A DNA stretch of 64,000 bases, taken from positions 12,082,727-12,146,726 of the forward strand of contig CM056743.1 of NCBI GenBank assembly GCA_029851415.1. The letters are read 5' to 3'. Numbering within the stretch: the stretch's first letter is position 1; each line of letters opens with the position of its first letter. Below the pieces are notes generated by a model that was not told the DNA's origin, made no database searches, and saw only the letters and a program-made list of their open reading frames with translations. Origin of the DNA: Eretmocerus hayati. Lineage: Eukaryota > Arthropoda > Insecta > Hymenoptera > Aphelinidae. Shown piece by piece: positions 1 through 8,965 of the stretch. Made by a program: the position numbers and the translations under genes.

Positions 1-881
1 CTCAACCACTCCGATATCCTCCATCGATGACCTACTAATTTGCTCGTCAAATCAAACTAACTTCAGTGCAGGCACGTAACCAGTCCGCATAAAATGAGCA
101 GTATCTTGATTATATGGGTGAGGATAGCAGAGAAAGATTCATAATACCTACTCTGTATAACGAAATTTCGAGGTTGAAATATCGTATAGACAGCTTGGGG
201 ACGAAAAGACAGTTGCGTCTCGTCGCCGCGCCTCGTTCACGGCTTCGGTCCATGATTAGTACCAATCTCCTGGAGTATCGATGCTGAGTTAAGAATCTAA
301 TATAGGTAAAATATGTCCATCAACAATCCATAAACGGGTATGCAAACTCAGAACTCATTCAAGTATTGAGCATCGAGAGCTAGAGCCGTCATCGGCGTAG
401 ATACGAAGATGTCAAAATTCCTAACGACGTGAGATTCATATGGCCATATGAATTATGCGATAAAGTTGCTATTATCGGCGTACCCCACCAATTACAGGAG
501 AAACACGAATCCAACATCTCACTTTTCTCGGACCGTCTTTTTTGCCGCAAGTAAACCAAGCATGCTTACCTTATACCAGTCTATAAGCCAGCCGGATACT
601 CTGTAGCGTAAACTTGCAAAAGAAGAGTAGTTGTAGAATCTTTTCGGCGTTTGGTTGCTCGATCTTTGACGAAGATGCTCAACTATCAACGAGTTTCAAA
701 ATAATCGATACATCCTCATAATGAACACAGTAGTGCAAAGATCGTGGGTTTTCGCACACGATTGGAGAGTGAGTGCAAGTACAGAAAAACGTCTGGGATG
801 AAAGTTGTGCGATTGAATGTAACCCTCAATAACGGCAGTTTCTGATCGCGATGCCGTCATTAACGTTGCAAAAATGGCATT
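1..881. other. Non-coding flank, nothing recognised
   Basis: No open frame of useful length, splice-bounded exon, RNA gene or repeat was recognised upstream of the first retrotransposon. It reads as ordinary AT-rich intergenic or intronic DNA. Confidence 0.5.
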
Positions 882-886
882 CGTTC

Positions 887-1510
887 TGTTCCCGACCGTT
901 TTTTGATAAAGAATGATTTGATAAAATTGTAAATATGTTTAAATAACTTTGAAATTTGAAACCTAGTTTTAGTAATGAATATTGATGAATCTAATTTATT
1001 ATGAAGAAGAATTTAAGAAGAAAAAGTTGAGAAGAAGAAAATATCCAATTTATAAATATGTAAAAGATTATTTTTCTGTAGCTAGAAAATGTACTCGCTT
1101 CAGACATTATTTTTATTTCGAGTCATCCAAGCATGTTTTTATGTTGTAATTACTTTCCCCAGGACGTGAGGAACGTGGTTCCGGTGTCCACCAGCCGTAG
1201 CACGGATTTCGATCCGGGGCTACATTCGTCTCTCGTGCTTGAGAGGCCCTCGTTGCAGAGTGTCTGTGAACGATCGGCTACAGGGGAAAGTAATCGCATT
1301 CAATTGTTGTTTAGAGACCTTAGCAACCGCGTTTCGAAGCAAACAGAAAAAAGTTTAGATCTCGATCAGGCTTTGAAGCGAGTGGACGTTCGAGCTATTT
1401 AGAGTCATTTTTTGCTTTTCTTTCAAGTTTGAATAAATCGAGTCAATTTTATTTCGCCGCCTATTTTTTACTAAAACTCCCTGCGCAAAGCTCGTGATTG
1501 CACGGGCACA
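887..1510 (+). repeat. 5' LTR of BEL-1
   Basis: The 624-bp LTR begins TGTTCCCGACCG and ends CACGGGCACA, so it has the expected TG...CA ends. It matches 8337-8960 at a constant offset of 7450 and no difference was seen by eye. A TATAAATA box lies at 1051-1058 and a polyadenylation signal AATAAA at 1432-1437, consistent with U3 and R/U5 functions. The 89-codon open frame inside it is probably incidental. Confidence 0.96.
1051..1058 (+). promoter_or_regulatory. TATA box in BEL-1 5' LTR
   Basis: TATAAATA lies within the LTR, upstream of the AATAAA at 1432-1437. It is the best core-promoter candidate for the genomic transcript. The transcription start was not determined. Confidence 0.5.
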
Positions 1511-1514
1511 TTTT

Positions 1515-1532
1515 TGGCGACCGTGACAGGAC
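1515..1532 (+). promoter_or_regulatory. Primer binding site, tRNA-Arg
   Basis: TGGCGACCGTGACAGGAC starts four bases after the 5' LTR. It is complementary to the 3' end (including CCA) of an insect tRNA-Arg, as remembered from Drosophila tRNA sequences. It would prime minus-strand DNA synthesis. Confidence 0.85.
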
Positions 1533-1577
1533 CCGAAAAATTGTCCTGATTTGTATTTTGCGAGGGAGAGTTTAGCC

Positions 1578-4406
1578 ATGCGGAGGAAAAGAAGAGGAAC
1601 GAGTCGCAATGCAACTCCGAGCAAAAGTCGCCGAGTTGACCATCCGCAGCAAGAATCAGAAGCCGAAGAAAACATCGAGTTGCCACAGCCACAAGGTAAC
1701 CTGCGAGCTGCACGCACTCACACATCGGGCCGTGCAGTCAGTGTGAATCATCAGAGAGGAGCAGCGCGCGCATCGCGTGGCCGCTCTATACCAGCAGCAG
1801 CAGCATTGACACGAGCGGGATCATCATCGCGGCGGCCGAGAAATGTATCTACACAACAGGTCGGTGACAATGCTCGCTCAAATCAACAACTTTCTAACCT
1901 CGACGAGCCGCTGCCCTCGTTACCGGCGATTCCAACACGGCGAGGTCGGCCCCAGCCTGTCGACGAGCCTCATTTACAACCAGGTGAACCTAACCTAAAT
2001 TATCAACAACCTCGCCGACGCGCTTTCACGCATGAGGTTATTGCTGATGATCCCGCTCTGCCTGTGCAACAACCACAAGCTCGCCCGCGCCGAGGCAGGC
2101 CCCGGCGTGACAATAACACTGACGACACCGGCCGCCACGCACACCATCACCGAGGCGGCCACAACAACGGAGAAGATGATGCAGAGCAACCTACGCACCA
2201 CGAGGTGCATCAATACGACGACGATGCCGACATGTTTGAACATGCACCGCCTGCTCGGCGCCGCCGGCGAGACATGCAGAACGACGATGATGCTGAGCTG
2301 CTTGAGCAGCCTCTACCTGAACGCCCTCGCCGAGGAGGGGCGCGTAACGACAATGCTGCGCCGCCATTACCTATTCCCCCGCGCCGTAGAGGTGCGCGCA
2401 ATGACGATGCTGTGCTGCCTGTGCAGCCTCTACCTATCCGTCCGCGCCGAGGCGGTGCGCGCGACGACGATGCTGTGCTGCCTGTGCAGCCTCTACCTAT
2501 TCGTCCGCGCCGAGGCGGTGCGCGCGACGACGATGCTGAGCTGCTTGTGCAGCCTCTACCCATTCACCAGCACCAAGGTGGTGTACTGTACGACGATGCC
2601 GGGCTGCCTATTAGGCAATCTCTAACTTCACGACCGCGCTTGGGAAGCGCACGTAACAACGAAGCTGAGCTGCGTAATGTGCAGCCTCCGCTTGCACAAC
2701 AGCGTCGACGAGGCGGGCACGACAACAACGACGGCGAGCGTCCACTGGGGCGTCCACCTGCTCATCCACGCCAAAGAGGGCGAGTCAACGATGCCGATCC
2801 AGTCCTGCCCGTGTTACCGCCACCAGCTCGCTCACGCCGAGGGAAGCGAGGCGGGCATGCTACACTCCAAGGAACAACATCTTCACGCGTTCGCGCCTCA
2901 GCTGGCGAACTCGCGTCGTCTGCTCAACGTAATGCAGCACTGCAGCCGGCTCTTCAAGCATCTCATCGACAAGTTGGCGGTCGCGGAGGGCGCGCCGCCC
3001 CTTCTACCACTACCAGACAGGTTTGCCAAAATATTGCGAGTCGACGCGATAATATATCTAGTTCAAATCAATTTTTGCTCAACAATGAAGTTAATGATTT
3101 AAGCGAGGACTCTGAATTTGATGATGAAGAATATAATTCTGACCAATCTTTTTTAAATGACAACGACAATGATCATGATTCTGATACTTTCTCTCATTCT
3201 AATCGATTCCCATCAGCTCATAGCACTGGTTTTCAAGCAAGTAATAAGGAAAATTCTCACACTGAAAACCAAAGCTCATTCACAAACGACCCAATAAATC
3301 GACTCGCAAATATTTTGGCTAATTCCATATCAAATTTTCAGTTAGATAGTTCTCTGAATAATAGCAATTCTAGACTTAAGCTACTAAAAAAGTTACCGGA
3401 ATTTAGCGGAAGTTCGTCTGATTGGTTGCATTTTAAACGCACTGTAGATTTACTTCTTGAGCAGGACCAATGTGATGACCGCGAGATTGTCTTGAGGTTA
3501 TTTGATTCACTGAAGGGAGATGCACGTGCAAGTGTAAAATCTCTTTTTGCTTCTGGAAGCTCAGCTAGTGAAATTATGAAAACGTTAGAGTTACGATTTG
3601 GAAATTCTGATTTGATTCTTGAGGATATTGTTTCTGATATCAAACAACTTCCAGATATAAATTCCGGTAACATAAGCCTGATTGACTTTTCTACAAAACT
3701 GAAAAATGCTGTTGTTGCAATGAAGTCTCTAAATGATTCTGGTTATTTACGTAGCCCTGATTTTATAAAACAAATGTTGAGAAAAATTCCTGTAAGCATG
3801 CATCAGAGTTATGCAAGATATACTTCAAAACGGCCTCTTGTGAGCCCAATTGAAAATTTGGCTGATTTCATGATTCGTGAATCTGAAGTAGCTGTGAAAG
3901 CAGGAATAGTCAATTTAGGCCCTTCTACTTCAAATCAAACTTCAAATAGTCAAAATTCCAAAAATCCTAGATCATTTCGACAAAATTTTTCAAATCAGAA
4001 AACTATATTGACCACTTTCTCGAGTGAAACCAAGCAACAAGTCTCTAACGCTGAAAAAATTGTGAAATGCTCCCACTGTGGATATAAACATAAGATCGAT
4101 GTGTGCCGTGGTTTTGCGCGCGAGCCAATATCAGAACGCTGGAACATTGTGAAACGTTTGAAATTGTGTTTCAAGTGCTTGAGAGATGATCACAATCGAG
4201 ATAATTGTACTATCGTGTCACCTTGTGATCAATGTGATCGTGGCCATCACAAACTTTTACATTTCACTCGAATTTTTAATCCATCAAAATTGCCACCACC
4301 GAAAGATCCCCCTCAAGGAGGAAATCTACAAGGAAAAGGTCCTGTTGAACCTGAAAATAGGGAACTTGATCAGCCAGTTCCTCTTCCTCCAACTTCTGGC
4401 AAATGA
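1578..4406 (+). CDS. BEL-1 Gag polyprotein
   Basis: The ORF encodes 942 residues from the ATG at 1578. The frame is open a little further upstream, but only without an ATG. The N-terminal half is very basic and low in complexity (Arg, Gly, Pro, Asp, Gln rich), with a 21-residue tandem repeat near residues 245-340. From about residue 600 there is a conventional BEL Gag region of the DUF1759 type (motif LPEFSGSSSDW). Zinc knuckles follow: CSHCGYKHKIDVC near residue 830, CFKCLRDDHNRDNC near 863, and a further CDQC...H motif. Gag would assemble virus-like particles and bind element RNA. It ends at UGA (4404-4406), followed in frame by pol, so Gag-Pol could be made by readthrough. The long basic N-terminal extension is unusual for the family and is richer in GC than the rest. 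Confidence 0.9.
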   Translation: MRRKRRGTSRNATPSKSRRVDHPQQESEAEENIELPQPQGNLRAARTHTSGRAVSVNHQRGAARASRGRSIPAAAALTRAGSSSRRPRNVSTQQVGDNARSNQQLSNLDEPLPSLPAIPTRRGRPQPVDEPHLQPGEPNLNYQQPRRRAFTHEVIADDPALPVQQPQARPRRGRPRRDNNTDDTGRHAHHHRGGHNNGEDDAEQPTHHEVHQYDDDADMFEHAPPARRRRRDMQNDDDAELLEQPLPERPRRGGARNDNAAPPLPIPPRRRGARNDDAVLPVQPLPIRPRRGGARDDDAVLPVQPLPIRPRRGGARDDDAELLVQPLPIHQHQGGVLYDDAGLPIRQSLTSRPRLGSARNNEAELRNVQPPLAQQRRRGGHDNNDGERPLGRPPAHPRQRGRVNDADPVLPVLPPPARSRRGKRGGHATLQGTTSSRVRASAGELASSAQRNAALQPALQASHRQVGGRGGRAAPSTTTRQVCQNIASRRDNISSSNQFLLNNEVNDLSEDSEFDDEEYNSDQSFLNDNDNDHDSDTFSHSNRFPSAHSTGFQASNKENSHTENQSSFTNDPINRLANILANSISNFQLDSSLNNSNSRLKLLKKLPEFSGSSSDWLHFKRTVDLLLEQDQCDDREIVLRLFDSLKGDARASVKSLFASGSSASEIMKTLELRFGNSDLILEDIVSDIKQLPDINSGNISLIDFSTKLKNAVVAMKSLNDSGYLRSPDFIKQMLRKIPVSMHQSYARYTSKRPLVSPIENLADFMIRESEVAVKAGIVNLGPSTSNQTSNSQNSKNPRSFRQNFSNQKTILTTFSSETKQQVSNAEKIVKCSHCGYKHKIDVCRGFAREPISERWNIVKRLKLCFKCLRDDHNRDNCTIVSPCDQCDRGHHKLLHFTRIFNPSKLPPPKDPPQGGNLQGKGPVEPENRELDQPVPLPPTSGK
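2310..2600 (+). repeat. 63-bp tandem repeat inside BEL-1 gag
   Basis: About four and a half units of 63 bp (21 codons) occur in frame. The unit contains the motif RPRRGGARDDDAVLPVQ. The copies starting near 2427, 2490 and 2553 are the most alike, while earlier ones are degenerate. The repeat adds Arg/Gly-rich and acidic blocks to the Gag N-terminal region. Confidence 0.85.
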
Positions 4407-4409
4407 CTA
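4404..4409 (+). promoter_or_regulatory. Candidate UGA-CUA stop-codon readthrough site, gag/pol
   Basis: The gag stop UGA is followed directly by CUA, and the same frame then stays open for 1300 codons through pol. Pol has no ATG near its start. UGA-CUA is the best-known leaky stop context, described for several RNA viruses. No strong downstream structure was established by eye, although a short CTACTAGTAG palindrome lies near 4443. Confidence 0.7.
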
Positions 4410-7400
4410 TATGATCTGGTGATTTTGAGAATAATTCCAGTGCTACTAGTAGGGCAAAAGAGTTCAAAAATTGTTTATGCTTTATTAGATGGTGGTTCTT
4501 CTGTGACAGTTGTTAATCAGGCTATTGCAAATGAAATTGGAGCAGTAATAAGAACTCATTCACGCACAGCAATTAGAGTTGTTACTAGGGAAGAACCAAT
4601 TGCCTTCTATTCAAAGAAAACTAGTTTCATCTTGAAAACTGATACTGCTTCATTCCAATTGAAAAGTGTAATTACCATGGATAATTTATCGTTACCAAAA
4701 CATAGTCTCTCACCAGAAATTTCGAATCTTTGCTTTGCTAAGACAGGGATTAGAGTGCAACCGTATCGAATCATACCAGAAATGATAATAGGGCAGGATA
4801 ATGCAAATTTGATTGTGGTAAGGGAGTTGATTGAGTTAGCTCGACCAGATTTTCTACTATCTCGTTGTACGCTAGGTTGGTGTATTCACGGAAAGATACC
4901 TAGGTTGAGGGATGTTTCAATCAATTCAGTATCCGTGAATCTGATAGATGAAATCGACTGTCCAGTGACCTCTCATGCCTTTGATAAGATGATTGATGAA
5001 TTTCTTAGTCTCGAGACCATAGGCATAAGCTCTCAATCGCGTGTACATCCTGATGATAAAACAGCATTGCAGATTTTGAATGACACAAGCAAACGAGTGA
5101 ATGGGGCTTGGCAAGTAGGCTTGCTTTGGAAAAACGGTATTGATTTCATCCCAGAAAGCAGAGCAGCAGCGCTCAATCGTCTAAAACTTCTCAAACGAAA
5201 GTTCATTCGAGATCCAAAATATGAGTCGTTGTATCGCGGAGAAGTTCAACGTTTATTTGATCAGGGTTTCGCTATCATAGCTTCAGGACCACCCGGAAAT
5301 CCTCATTGGTACCTTTCCCATTTTGGAGTTGTCAACCCAAATAAACCAAATAAAGTGAGACTTGTTTTTGACGCTGCTAGCAAATGCAATTCAAAAAGTT
5401 TCAATGATTTCATGTTAAAAGGCCCTGATTTGTTGAGACCTCTATTAGGAGTACTGATGCGATTTCGACAACGCCCAGTAGCTGTTATCGGAGATATCAA
5501 AGATATGTATCTTAAAATCAAAATTAGACCAGAAGATCATGACGCGCAACGGTTTCTTTGGGAAAACGAATCCGGTGAGATAATCGAGTGCATAATGACT
5601 TCACTTTTCTTTGGTTCCATGTCATCACCTTGCTCAGCTTTGTACATAAAAGATAAAAACGCGGATGAGTTTTCTGAAAAATTTCCAAAAGCCGTAAAAA
5701 GTTTGAAAAAGAATTGTTACATGGACGATTGGTTGGATAGTTTTGATTCTATTGAAGAAGCTAGAGAAAGAGTCGATCAGGTAGTTCAAATCAACAAAGC
5801 AGCCAATTGGCAAATGCATGGCTGGGCTAGTAATCAGTTGAGTGTTATAGACCACTTATCAGAGAGTAAAGAGCAACAAAATTCCATGAGTCTTATAGAA
5901 TCAAATTTCGACGAGCGAGTTCTTGGTATTCACTGGCTATCAGACACAGATCAACTTTGCTTCAAATTAAATTCAACAAAATTGAAAGTAGAAATGTACT
6001 CAGGGTCTGAAGTTCCAACCAAACGCCAATGCTTGAGTATAATCATGAGTATTTATGATCCTCTCGGATTAATAGCTCCATTTACAATTCAAGGACGAAT
6101 CATCATGCAAGATGTTTGTAGAACTAAAATAGCTTGGGATGACAAAATACAGAACAAGGAATTTGAAATTTGGAAGTGGTGGCTCAAAGAATTGTCGAAA
6201 GTTGAAGACTGTAGAGTTCCGAGGTGTTACAAAACGAGCATTGAGAAAGATGTCTCTATTGAACTTCATGTGTTTTGTGATGCAAGTATTAAAGCGTACG
6301 GTGCAGTGGTGTATTGGCGTTTTGTACTTCCTGATGGAAAATTCCACACTTCTATTGTTTTAGCAAAAAATCGAGTAGTACCTTTGAAATCTCAAACAAT
6401 TCCACGTCTCGAGTTGCAAGCCGCTATCTTAGCTGTTAGGTTAGCCAATACCGTTGTCCAAGAACACGATTTTTCAGTTTCACGGCGAGTATTTTGGTCT
6501 GATTCACAAATCACTTTACAATGGATCAAATCCGACTCGAAGCAGTTCAACTGTTTCGTTTCCAGGCGTTTGAATGAAATCAATGAGGAAACAAATATGT
6601 CTGAATGGAGATGGGTTCCTGGGTCTCTCAATCCTGCCGACGATGCTACAAAATGGTCACAAAATATTTTACAAAATGATAGTCGTTGGTTTTTGGGGCC
6701 ACCTTTTCTTAGAATGTCAGAGAGTCACTGGCCAGTCGAACGTAATGAACAACCTTTGAATTCCGATGTGTATGAAAGAGAAATGTTGATGAGTCTCATC
6801 GAAACCGAGACTGAACCTGAGGAAATTTTCCCTTTTCTACCTCATTATGACCGTTTTTCGGACTGGATGAAAATGATCAAATCCACATTCTACGTTGTCA
6901 AAGCTTGCGATATTTTTATAAGATCTTTACATAAAAATTCTAGTTTAGAAGATTATACAGAATCAGAACAAAAAGACTATGCAGAAAAGCTATGGTTTCG
7001 TCAAATTCAAAAGACTTTGTATGAGAAAGAAATCAAATTATTAGTGAAATCTCACGAATTACCCAAGAACTCAAAAATAGCTGTACTTTCTCCATTCCTT
7101 GATGATCATGGGATAATTAGAGTCCGTGGTCGTGTAGAGTATTTACCTCAGAGTACAAGCAAATTTGAGCCCATAATCTTAGACGCAAAGCATCCAGCAG
7201 TTCAACTCCTGATAAAACATCATCACGAGAAAGCTTTCCATAAGCATCATGAAATGGTACTCAATGAATTACGACAAGAATTTTGGATTCTAAATGTTAG
7301 AAGATTTTTGAGATCAATTGTTCAAAAGTGCTCAAATTGTAGAATATTGAGGGCAAATCCATACATTCCTAGGATGGCAAATTTACCCAGTGTCCGTTTA

Positions 7401-8309
7401 GGGTATAAATTTCGACCCTTTACGTACACTGGATTAGATTATTTTGGACCAATCATAGTTAAAATCGGACGACGGCATGAAAAACGTTGGGGAGCTTTAT
7501 TTACATGCCTCACAACCCGAGCCATTCATGTTGAATTGATCTATAATCTTAGTTCTGATTCTGCCATCATGGGCATCGACAGATTTGCTGGGCGACGTGG
7601 CTTTCCTCTTATCATCTACAGCGACAATGCAACAAATTTTCGAGGTGCTAGTCAAGAGTTACATGATGTGATAAGAACGATAGATAAGAAAAAACTCTCA
7701 TCGTACGCTTTGACTAATAGTTTTGAGTGGAGATTCAATCCTCCTACAGCATCTCACATGGGGGGAGCATGGGAACGACTTATAAGATCAGTAAAAGAAT
7801 GCATTACAAGTGTTTTGCATGGTCACACTCCAACAGAAGAACTTCTGAGAACTATTTTTGTAAAGGTGGAGCACTCAATCAACTCCCGACCACTCACACA
7901 CGTATCTCCCGATCCTTCTGATCTAGAAGCCCTCACTCCAAATCATTTTTTGATTGGATCTACTTCTGGTATGGCTCGATCTGTAGGGTATGACATAAAA
8001 TCAATTGATCTCAAGAAACAGTGGCATTTATCTGAACAATTTGCTGATGCTTTTTGGAAACGGTGGTTAAGAGAGTACCTTCCTACTTTGATTCCTAGGA
8101 AAAAGTGGTTCCACTCAGATGAGCCACTACAAGTTAATGATATTGTATTGATGATAGTCAGTAATGCACCAAGAAATGAGTGGCGAAAAGGTGTAATCTG
8201 TGAGGTTTTTCCCGATAAACACGGGATTGTGCGTGTTGTAAATGTTCAAACTACTAATGGAATTTTCATGAGGCCAAGTCACAAGTTAATTAAGTTTGCA
8301 AAAGTATAA
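4407..8309 (+). CDS. BEL-1 Pol: protease, RT, RNase H, integrase
   Basis: The frame is continuous with gag apart from the UGA, and about 1300 codons run uninterrupted to 8309. The order is aspartic protease (motif LLDGGSSVTVV near 4480, of the D-x-G-S type), reverse transcriptase with YMDD at 5718-5729, RNase H (FCDAS near 6275, with following Glu and Asp motifs), integrase zinc finger (two His, then CSNC near 7330), and a DDE core. The core Asp residues lie in TGLDYFGP near 7435 and YSDNATNF near 7620, and the Glu in GGAWERL near 7770. A C-terminal DUF5641-type domain (WRKGVI near 8180) follows. All catalytic motifs are present, so the protein appears functional. Translation probably depends on readthrough of the gag stop. 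Confidence 0.93.
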   Translation, partial: LYDLVILRIIPVLLVGQKSSKIVYALLDGGSSVTVVNQAIANEIGAVIRTHSRTAIRVVTREEPIAFYSKKTSFILKTDTASFQLKSVITMDNLSLPKHSLSPEISNLCFAKTGIRVQPYRIIPEMIIGQDNANLIVVRELIELARPDFLLSRCTLGWCIHGKIPRLRDVSINSVSVNLIDEIDCPVTSHAFDKMIDEFLSLETIGISSQSRVHPDDKTALQILNDTSKRVNGAWQVGLLWKNGIDFIPESRAAALNRLKLLKRKFIRDPKYESLYRGEVQRLFDQGFAIIASGPPGNPHWYLSHFGVVNPNKPNKVRLVFDAASKCNSKSFNDFMLKGPDLLRPLLGVLMRFRQRPVAVIGDIKDMYLKIKIRPEDHDAQRFLWENESGEIIECIMTSLFFGSMSSPCSALYIKDKNADEFSEKFPKAVKSLKKNCYMDDWLDSFDSIEEARERVDQVVQINKAANWQMHGWASNQLSVIDHLSESKEQQNSMSLIESNFDERVLGIHWLSDTDQLCFKLNSTKLKVEMYSGSEVPTKRQCLSIIMSIYDPLGLIAPFTIQGRIIMQDVCRTKIAWDDKIQNKEFEIWKWWLKELSKVEDCRVPRCYKTSIEKDVSIELHVFCDASIKAYGAVVYWRFVLPDGKFHTSIVLAKNRVVPLKSQTIPRLELQAAILAVRLANTVVQEHDFSVSRRVFWSDSQITLQWIKSDSKQFNCFVSRRLNEINEETNMSEWRWVPGSLNPADDATKWSQNILQNDSRWFLGPPFLRMSESHWPVERNEQPLNSDVYEREMLMSLIETETEPEEIFPFLPHYDRFSDWMKMIKSTFYVVKACDIFIRSLHKNSSLEDYTESEQKDYAEKLWFRQIQKTLYEKEIKLLVKSHELPKNSKIAVLSPFLDDHGIIRVRGRVEYLPQSTSKFEPIILDAKHPAVQLLIKHHHEKAFHKHHEMVLNELRQEFWILNVRRFLRSIVQKCSNCRILRANPYIPRMANLPSVRLGYKFRPFTYTGLDYFGPIIVKIGRRHEKRWGALFTCLTTRAIHVELIYNLSSDSAIMGIDRFAGRRGFPLIIYSDNATNFRGASQELHDVIRTIDKKKLSSYALTNSFEWRFNPPTASHMGGAWERLIRSVKECITSVLHGHTPTEELLRTIFVKVEHSINSRPLTHVSPDPSDLEALTPNHFLIGSTSGMARSVGYDIKSIDLKKQWHLSEQFADAFWKRWLREYLPTLIPRKKWFHSDEPLQVNDIVLMIVSNAPRNEWRKGVICEVFPDKHGIVRVVNVQTTNGIFMRPSHKLIKFAKV

Positions 8310-8325
8310 AACGCATGTTTTCTAC

Positions 8326-8336
8326 GGGGGGAGGAA
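8326..8336 (+). promoter_or_regulatory. Polypurine tract of BEL-1
   Basis: The purine run GGGGGGAGGAA directly abuts the 3' LTR. It would prime plus-strand DNA synthesis. Confidence 0.9.
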
Positions 8337-8960
8337 TGTTCCCGACCGTTTTTTGATAAAGAATGATTTGATAAAATTGTAAATATGTTTAAATAACTTT
8401 GAAATTTGAAACCTAGTTTTAGTAATGAATATTGATGAATCTAATTTATTATGAAGAAGAATTTAAGAAGAAAAAGTTGAGAAGAAGAAAATATCCAATT
8501 TATAAATATGTAAAAGATTATTTTTCTGTAGCTAGAAAATGTACTCGCTTCAGACATTATTTTTATTTCGAGTCATCCAAGCATGTTTTTATGTTGTAAT
8601 TACTTTCCCCAGGACGTGAGGAACGTGGTTCCGGTGTCCACCAGCCGTAGCACGGATTTCGATCCGGGGCTACATTCGTCTCTCGTGCTTGAGAGGCCCT
8701 CGTTGCAGAGTGTCTGTGAACGATCGGCTACAGGGGAAAGTAATCGCATTCAATTGTTGTTTAGAGACCTTAGCAACCGCGTTTCGAAGCAAACAGAAAA
8801 AAGTTTAGATCTCGATCAGGCTTTGAAGCGAGTGGACGTTCGAGCTATTTAGAGTCATTTTTTGCTTTTCTTTCAAGTTTGAATAAATCGAGTCAATTTT
8901 ATTTCGCCGCCTATTTTTTACTAAAACTCCCTGCGCAAAGCTCGTGATTGCACGGGCACA
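8337..8960 (+). repeat. 3' LTR of BEL-1
   Basis: This 624-bp copy of the 5' LTR shows no difference seen by eye. The polyadenylation signal AATAAA is at 8882-8887. The copy is followed directly by the CGTTC target duplication. Confidence 0.96.
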
Positions 8961-8965
8961 CGTTC

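Larger units (their letters stand above)
882..8965 (+). mobile_element. Complete BEL/Pao LTR retrotransposon (BEL-1)
   Basis: The element proper runs from 887 to 8960 and is flanked by a 5-bp target duplication, CGTTC, at 882-886 and 8961-8965. Its order is LTR, primer binding site, gag, pol (protease, reverse transcriptase, RNase H, integrase), polypurine tract, LTR. This is the standard BEL/Pao layout with integrase after RNase H. The two 624-bp LTRs read as identical by eye. The only interruption between gag and pol is one UGA, which may be a programmed readthrough site rather than damage. It therefore looks like a recent and possibly active insertion. No envelope-like ORF is present between pol and the 3' LTR. 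Confidence 0.95.

Noticed and set aside
1133..1402. 89-codon ORF in each BEL-1 LTR (also at 8583-8852)
   Set aside because: It lies in the LTR between the TATA box and polyadenylation signal, has no recognisable domain, and is duplicated only because the LTR is. Treated as incidental.
2032..3102. Several overlapping ORFs on both strands within the gag repeat region
   Set aside because: They are out-of-frame shadows of a GC-rich tandem repeat. The gag frame is supported by zinc knuckles and the DUF1759 region.
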